Shown in pieces: positions 58,345 through 64,000 of a stretch of DNA of 64,000 nucleotides. Source of the DNA: Trema orientale (taxonomy: Eukaryota; Streptophyta; Magnoliopsida; Rosales; Cannabaceae). The stretch lies in the NCBI GenBank assembly GCA_002914845.1, contig JXTC01000217.1, positions 303,856 through 367,855 on the forward strand. The letters are read 5' to 3'. The position numbers were made by a program, and so were the translations under genes. The notes beneath the pieces are model-generated. The model did no database searches. It worked only from the letters and a program-made list of their open reading frames with translations, and was not told the origin of the DNA. Positions within the stretch are counted from its first letter, which is position 1; every line of letters begins with the position of its first letter.

Positions 58345-60645
58345 ATGGCTGGGGCTCAATGCTGCTCTAATCCGCCAACTCTGGATCCAAACAGCGGAGC
58401 AGGCTCCGTTGAGCAACTGGGAGGCCTCAATACTTACATCTCTGGCTCTCCCAACTCCAAATTTGCCGTTCTCTTCGTCTCTGACATTTTTGGTAATTAC
58501 ACACCATATAGTTTTGCTAATTAGTAATTTACTTGATAATCATGATTAAAAAAATAAGTTATCTTTAGGGTGCTCTATATGTTCATTCTAATGGTCAATC
58601 TTGTTAACCAAAGACTATGGAATCTGTACACATTTAAAAGAGAACAGAGGTGTCTTGGACCTTCTCTGGCGGTAGATGTACCATTTTACCTCAGCTTCAT
58701 GCTGTCCTTACTAAGCACAACACCATGATGTTCTCAATTACTGCATTTTCTTTTCCTGATACAGCTTTTAATCCAAAAACTTTACCCGTTTGATCTTGAC
58801 TTTCGAATCATGTTGCAGGATATGAAGCCCCAAACATAAGGTAAGCTATTCTCGTGAGAATTATCTCTATATTGGCATTTACTGAAGTTTCGGGTAAAAT
58901 TAGAACGTAAATGGTCCAGTAAAAATGTGTGTATAACTCATGGTCAGTTGATCTATGGCTAAAGCAGTTCAGCCTGTCATGTTAAAGTAAAACCATAACC
59001 ATATTTTAACAAAAGTGTTTTAAAACTTAACAGATGAAGCAGTAATATCTCTCTGCTTAAGTAGTTTGACTATTAAATTCCCAAGTTCAGTGCCCCACCA
59101 TCAATCTTAACAAGAACCCCCCATTTGACTCTATTATTTTGTATTGTTTTATACATATATGTGTGTGTATGTGCTGCGCTCATGTTAAAGCTGCTTTCTC
59201 TTTAATAGGCTGGTTGCAGATAAGGTTGCAGCTGCAGGATTCTATGTTGCGGTTCCTGACTTCTTCTATAGTGATCCTTTTGTATATGACGATATTAATA
59301 GGCCTCTTCAAGTTTGGATAAAAGATCATGGAACAGTATGTTGTTGTATACTAGTCCCAGATAATTGTTTATTATCTGGCATAATGTACTTAAATGTTTT
59401 TTTTTCTTTTTTTGAAACTAAATATAGTACTCCATAGGGTATTAATTTGAGATTCAGGTGTTCTGAGGGATGATAAATATTCTTGCAGGAAAAGGGAATC
59501 GAAGACGCAAAATCAGTAATTGAAGCTCTTAAATCCAAAGGTTTTGCTGCACTCGGGGCTGCTGGCTTCTGTTGGGGTGGTGAGTGAGTTGTTTTTTGTT
59601 GTTAGCTTTTTGTTTATGTGCTTTATTTATTTATTTCCATATTTAAGTGTTTTCTTCTTAATGTGTCGTTTTTTATTTCCTATTTTCTTATTAATAATTT
59701 TTCCACCATAGTTCTCAGTTCGATAGAATATAACCGTTCTTATAATTATTCTTTGTAGCTTCTTTCATTTGGTAACTTATTTTTGAAGCATATGTCAGTA
59801 CAAATTCTGGTTTTTCATTTCAGCCAAGGTAGTGACTGAACTTTCGAAGTCAAAAATATATATTGACGTTGCTGAGCTATTACATCCTTCTCTTGTCACT
59901 TTGGATGATATAAGGGGTACGGATTCCAGTGTTTGAACATTTAAAAACTATAGGCAAGTTCAATATTAATGTACTAATATTCCACTTTCGGCCACTAAAG
60001 TTCCGTTTTGGAGCATCTAGTTAATGCAACATGTACATCAAACAAGCTATGGTCATTGTCACGCGATGATTAATCATCACCTACAGTTTAGTATTGTCCG
60101 CAATAACATATAAGGTCATTAAATGGTAAATGGTGAATTTTTTTTCTTTACAGAAGTTAATGTTCCAATTGAAATTTTGGGGGCTGAGCTTGATGATTTC
60201 ACACCACCGGCCATCGTGAAACAGTTTCAGGAGATCTTAGCCGCTAGAGTACATGAGGTACGGAAGTACTTTTCTTTAATTTTTCTTTTTTGGGTGCAGG
60301 TAAACATCTATATGTTGTACAAGTATAACAAGGAATATTAACAACAACAATAATATTTATCATAAGTCTATGGCCCAAGTAGCTTTTGTCACGTTTGGTA
60401 GTTCAGAGCATTTTGATAAGAATTTATCAAACTTTGACTGATTTGTTTTGATACTGTATGATCTGTATTTATCCATTTTTTTTTTAACTTTATGTTTGGT
60501 ATAGGTTGATAGCTATGTAGAGATATTCCCCAACGTTGCACATGGTTGGACACTGAGGTACAATGTTGATGATGAAGCAGCTGCAAATTCTGCAAGCAAG
60601 GCCCATAAAAAGATGTTAGAATGGTTCTCCAAGTATCTTAAGTGA
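58345..60645 (+). CDS. Dienelactone hydrolase family protein (alpha/beta hydrolase)
   Basis: Seven exons with consistent phases: 58345-58492, 58819-58840 (a 22-bp micro-exon), 59209-59335, 59489-59579, 59824-59916, 60154-60257, 60505-60645, giving 241 residues, the usual length of plant members. It starts Met-Ala-Gly-Ala-Gln-Cys-Cys-Ser-Asn-Pro-Pro-Thr-Leu. The nucleophile is Cys127 in Gly-Phe-Cys-Trp-Gly, with Asp174 or Asp175 in Ala-Glu-Leu-Asp-Asp and His208 in Ala-His-Gly-Trp completing the Cys-Asp-His triad. The protein is probably cytosolic, with no signal peptide. Plant relatives are often labelled endo-1,3;1,4-beta-glucanase by similarity; the natural substrate is not known. All catalytic residues are present and the frame is clean, so it is likely active. 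A broken fragment of a second copy lies 1.5 kb downstream. Confidence 0.9.
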
Positions 60646-61056
60646 TTGCTTTTCAAATTTTTACACCAAAACATATAAGGGATGATGTTTTAATTCAGTA
60701 TTTATGGCTACAATCAACCTTTTTATTGTATGGTTTGAAAATACTTTCTTATATGTATGATGAATAATGGTGTTACAAGTGTAAGGCAATTAGCAATCTT
60801 GAGAAACATAAACTACGGTGTACAAGACCTGAGTGCTTTTAGTTTTTCATTTAATTTTCTAAATTTGAAAATGAGAACTTTTTTTAAAAAAAAAATCAAT
60901 TAGGGAAAAAGGCCTAGTTTTGTCATTATTATTAGGGTTAATTCCATTTTTGGTCCTTGAATTATTACCTGCAACTTATTTTGGTCCTTAAACTTCAAAA
61001 TGTCCTAACTTTGGCACCAGAACTTTTCAATTGTCCCATTTTAACCCCTTCCGTGT
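60646..61056. other. 3' flank of the hydrolase gene
   Basis: No gene. The repeats TTTTGGTCCTTGAATTATT and TTTTGGTCCTTAAACTTCA near 60950-61000 are typical of dispersed plant repeats and mark the edge of the Gypsy remnant. Confidence 0.4.
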
Positions 61057-61783
61057 ATGGATAGAGAGGCTCTCACTTGGTTCCAATGGGAAGATAGTCA
61101 TCGACCGATTTGTAGCTCGGCCAAATTAAACTCAATGCTCATAGAGCGATTTCGATATTCTCAAGGTGGAACTTTATGTGAGAAGTTCTTGACTCTAAAA
61201 CAAGTTGGGACTGTGAGTACTTATCGACCGGAGTTTGAAGTCCTAGCCTCATCTCTACATGATGTTCCGGAGCACATTCTTGAAAGCACCTTTATCAATG
61301 GGTTAATATCGCAGATTCGAGCCCAAGTCCGTTTGATGAAATCCATCGGGTTGTTTTGGGTCATGGAGTTCGCTCAAAGAGTGGAGGATAGAAATTTGAT
61401 GTTGAAACAAGATATGCTTAGGTCTGAATCTACTTGTAAGGGGTGTTTACATATGGACTACGGCCCTAGTGTTGCTTCAACAAAGCACTCTGAGTTTAAA
61501 AGCAAGAGTAATTTGGCGCCAAACTCTAATGCTTTAGTTAAGCGTTTGACGGATTCAGAGCTACAAGCGAGGAAAACAAAAGGCTCATGTTTTCGTTGTG
61601 ATGGGAAATACTCGGCTGGACATCGTTGCAAAAACAAGGCACTTCAAGTTCTCATGGTTCATGATGATACCAATGATGCACTTTTACAAGATGTGTGTGT
61701 ACGTGACAAGGGAGAAACAAGTGAGCATGGGACAATACTGGGGTGTCCACCTTGAGGACAAGGTGATTTTTTGGAGGGGCAGG
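61057..61783 (+). pseudogene. Ty3/Gypsy gag fragment fused to the extreme pol tail
   Basis: 232 codons of a Gypsy gag: Leu-Thr-Trp-Phe-Gln-Trp, then Leu-Lys-Gln-Val-Gly-Thr-Val, and the zinc-knuckle-like Cys-Phe-Arg-Cys-Asp-Gly-Lys-Tyr-Ser-Ala-Gly-His-Arg-Cys. Right after the stop, another frame reads Val-His-Leu-Glu-Asp-Lys-Val, which resembles the end of Gypsy polyproteins. Protease, reverse transcriptase and integrase are therefore deleted. The N terminus of gag and the 5' LTR are also missing. Confidence 0.7.
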
Positions 61784-62094
61784 TAATTAAGAAGGCCCCA
61801 CTGGGCTGGTAGTTAATTGGTTGTGGTTGGTTAGTTAGTTAGAGTAATGATTGGTTAGTTTATTTGTTAGTTTGTAATTTTGGTTAGTTAGGGAGTGAGG
61901 AGTGGTTATAAATAGTGATTAGAGATTTGGGTAGAGGCAGTTCAATGATTAGTAGAAAATAACAAAACTGAGCTCGTGTGTGGGAGAGTGTGGACCTCTC
62001 GAATTGTCCACAACCGTGTATTAGATTTTTCATCAATAAAGAAGCCATTATTCATCTCTCTTCTTTGTGCTCTATTATTCACATTCGGTCAACA
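61784..62094 (+). mobile_element. 3' LTR of the truncated Gypsy element
   Basis: Follows a purine-rich TTGGAGGGGCAGG (polypurine tract). It contains a TATA-like GGTTATAAATAG (61904-61915) and an AATAAAG polyadenylation-like signal (62036-62042), and ends TCGGTCAACA. The first base pair appears as TA rather than TG. No partner LTR is in the window. Confidence 0.6.
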
Positions 62095-62104
62095 GTTTCC
62101 TATC

Positions 62105-62540
62105 ACATGCTTTCCTTCCTTGGTTGGTTTTAAGCACAACACTACGATATTCACAATTACTGGATTTCCTTTTTCTAATAATGCATTTTAGTCCACAAAA
62201 CTTTACACATTCGTATGATGTCGCAGGATATGAAGCCCCAATCAAAAGGTATGCTATTCTCGTGAGAATTATCTATGTTGGTATCTATAAACTTTTACTG
62301 CAGTTTTGGGTAAAATTAAAACATAAATGGTCTAGTAAAAATGTGTGTTCATCTTACGTTCAGTTGATTTAAGGCTAAGGCAATTTAGCCTTTCATGTTA
62401 AAGTTAAACCATACTCTAACATGTATGATTATTCAAATTTTCACAATAGTCTCTACTTAAGCAGTTTGAATATTAAGTTCCCCAAGTTCAGTGCCCCACT
62501 GTCAATCTTAACAAGACAACCACCCATTTGACTCTATTGA
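62105..62540 (+). pseudogene. Duplicated fragment of the dienelactone hydrolase gene (micro-exon 2 and flanking introns)
   Basis: Matches 58.69-59.13 kb of the intact gene at nucleotide level, for example TAAGCACAACAC, GATATGAAGCCCCAA, GCTATTCTCGTGAGAATTATCT and CCCATTTGACTCTATT. The 22-bp micro-exon is present at 62227-62248 with its splice sites. Exon 1 would lie where the Gypsy remnant now is, and exons 3-7 where the Copia element begins. It cannot make a hydrolase. Confidence 0.8.
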
Positions 62541-62548
62541 CTATTATC

Positions 62549-63069
62549 TGTAGTCAACATTTGCGGCTTGCCGCAATGTTGAAAACATTTTGTTCAAAGG
62601 GCGGCACCGAATTTTGTGGTTGGTGCCGCCCATGTCTATATATATATATGTATATGTATATATAGGAATTAAATATTAGGAGAATAGGAGAGGGGTTTCA
62701 CCTATAAATACCCCTCTCCTCTTAACCATTTTGCATCCCATTCAAAACAATTCATTCTCCCCTTAAGAGAGAGTTCAATCTAGGAATTCCTCTTAGTGTC
62801 CCACTTGTTTTCTCCTAAATTGTTTAGAGAGTGTGTTTTCTCCTATTTCAAGAGAGAGAGGTTCTTTTGTTCTTTCCTTGTATTTAGAGAGAAGTGAGTT
62901 GTAATTTCCTTTTCATAGTGAAATTCTTCACAGCCTTGTCCGTGGACGTAGCCTAAATTGGGTGAACCACGTTAAATCTTTTGTGTGCCTTATCTTTTTC
63001 ATTTTACCCAAATTTTCTCAAGTCGTATTTTAGCTGTGTTGTTGCTTCCGCAAAGCCGATCTCCTAACA
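62549..63069 (+). mobile_element. 5' LTR of a Ty1/Copia element
   Basis: Starts about TGTAGTCAACATTTGC and ends GATCTCCTAACA, next to a primer binding site TGGTACCAGAGCC (63071-63083). It shares its last 300 bp with the LTR at 15597-16173. A TATA-like CCTATAAATACCCC (62701-62714) is the likely promoter. Two strong hairpins lie near its start. The 3' LTR is beyond the window. Confidence 0.75.
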
Positions 63070-63070
63070 G

Positions 63071-63088
63071 TGGTACCAGAGCCATTGG
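63071..63088 (+). other. Primer binding site of the Copia element
   Basis: TGGTACCAGAGCCATTGG lies immediately after the LTR plus one base. It differs by one base from the TGGTATCAGAGC core complementary to plant initiator methionine tRNA, used to prime minus-strand DNA synthesis. Confidence 0.75.
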
Positions 63089-63093
63089 TTGGA

Positions 63094-63182
63094 GTACTGT
63101 TCACATATACGGTACTATTCACGTATATAGTACTATTCACATATACGGTACTATTCATGTATACGGTACTGTTCACATATAG
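63094..63182 (+). repeat. Five tandem 18-bp units in the Copia leader
   Basis: Units GTACTRTTCAYRTATAYR repeat five times between the primer site and the gag ATG. The variants differ at three or four positions. Both a six-codon open reading and a simple spacer are possible. Confidence 0.8.
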
Positions 63183-63220
63183 TGAAACGGTGGTAACTAA
63201 ACAAATCGTGGTGAACAAAA

Positions 63221-64000
63221 ATGGCAGCAAAATTCGATATTGAGAAGTTTAATGGGAACAATTTCTCGCTGTGGAAAATGAAGATAAGGGCAATCTTGAG
63301 AAAAGATAATTGTCTAGCAGCAATTGGGGAAAGGCCTGTTGAGATTGCTGACGACAAAAAGTGCGACGAGATGGATGGCAATGCTGTCGCTAACTTACAT
63401 CTGGCGCTAGCAGATGGAGTCTTGTCGAGCATTGAGGAGAAGAAGACAGCCAAGGAGATATGGGATACACTGACAAAGTTGTATCAGGCCAAGTCGCTTT
63501 ACAACAAAATTTTCTTGAAGAGAAGACTTTACACCCTTCGGATGGCGGAATCAACAACGGTGACCAACCACATCAACATCCTCAATACTCTATTTTCACA
63601 GCTCACAGTAATGGAGCATAAAATAGAGGATAATGAATGAGCAGAAATCTTACTTCAGAGTCTACCTGATTCGTATGATCAACTCGTCATAAATGTGACT
63701 AGCAATACCACAACTCTAGTTTCAGCGATCTTACAGCTGCTGTTCTCGAAGAAGAAAATCGGCGTAAGAACAAGGAAGACAGATTAGCAAGTTCACAACA
63801 AGCAGAGGCCTTGACAATGAGAGGAAGATCAACGGAACGTGGCCCCAGTGGGAGTCAGAGTTATGGTAGATCAAAGTCAAGAAGTAAGAAGAATGTCAAG
63901 TGCTATCACTGTGGCAAGAAAGGGCACGTCAAAAGGGAGTGTTGGCAACTCAAGAAGAATGGAGATTCTAGAGGGAAGGACCCCGAGTCATCAAATGCTC
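63221..64000 (+). pseudogene. Copia gag (start of gag-pol), with nonsense and frameshift mutations, cut by window end
   Basis: Starts Met-Ala-Ala-Lys-Phe-Asp-Ile-Glu-Lys-Phe-Asn-Gly, the usual opening of TNT1/Tork-type Copia gag. The UBN2-type region includes Ala-Lys-Glu-Ile-Trp-Asp-Thr-Leu. A TGA at 63638-63640 stands where Arg (CGA) is expected before Ala-Glu-Ile-Leu-Leu-Gln-Ser-Leu-Pro. A frameshift follows near 63740, before Val-Leu-Glu-Glu-Glu-Asn. The zinc knuckle Cys-Tyr-His-Cys-Gly-Lys-Lys-Gly-His-Val-Lys-Arg-Glu-Cys is intact near 63900. Protease and pol would lie beyond the window. Confidence 0.85.

Noticed and set aside
62985-63182. Plus-strand frame ending in Val-His-Ile-Tyr-Gly-Thr repeats
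   Set aside because: It is the LTR tail, the primer site and the 18-bp repeats of the Copia leader, not a gene.
1-64000. Transfer RNA, ribosomal RNA or other structured RNA genes
   Set aside because: No cloverleaf with both conserved promoter boxes and no ribosomal sequence was recognised. The only tRNA-like words are in the SINE-like insert and primer binding sites.

Overview
The window is nuclear DNA of a flowering plant, most likely a eudicot. It is very AT-rich and its genes are split by GT-AG introns. It holds a D-class (AGAMOUS-LIKE 11/SEEDSTICK type) MADS-box gene, plant AIG1/IAN-type GTPase genes and a plant dienelactone-hydrolase gene. Most of the remaining sequence is transposable elements in various states of decay. 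I cannot name the species from sequence alone.

Layout. 1-9295: a decayed exon-3 scrap of an AGL11-like gene at the left edge, then transposon territory: a Tourist-like MITE, a solo LTR split by a Mutator-like element, several small MITEs and a hAT-type element with a perfect 8-bp target duplication. 9296-27810: a tandem duplication of the module [AIG1-like GTPase gene, + strand] + [AGL11-like MADS gene, - strand]. Unit 1 (about 9.3-14.8 kb) has an uninterrupted five-exon GTPase gene and only a broken 3' part of AGL11. Unit 2 (about 16.2-27.8 kb) has a GTPase gene that lost its start and P-loop next to an LTR and carries a Copia element in an intron, followed by a complete-looking seven-exon AGL11 gene. 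27811-31300 is the AGL11 upstream region, with GA-rich tracts and a perfect CArG box. 31.3-38.7 kb is intergenic with MITEs and one short unrecognised coding-like fragment. 38778-39176 holds a small single-pass membrane protein gene on the - strand.

39657-53226 is a 13.6-kb nest. A hAT transposon, bounded by an 8-bp target duplication, contains a Mutator-like element and a solo LTR. The solo LTR in turn contains a 7.4-kb Ty3/Gypsy-like element with 2.2-kb LTRs. 53.2-58.3 kb is AT-rich intergenic DNA with fold-back MITEs. 58345-60645 is an intact seven-exon dienelactone hydrolase gene. From 61 kb to the end lie an internally deleted Gypsy remnant, a duplicated fragment of the hydrolase gene, and the 5' part of a Copia element that runs off the window.

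Functionally the live genes are probably AIG1-like copy 1, AGL11, the small membrane protein and the hydrolase. They look like ordinary independent plant genes rather than a pathway. The main interest is the history written in the repeats (target duplications, an empty site, nested order) and the two GTPase copies, which have each lost a different nucleotide-binding motif.
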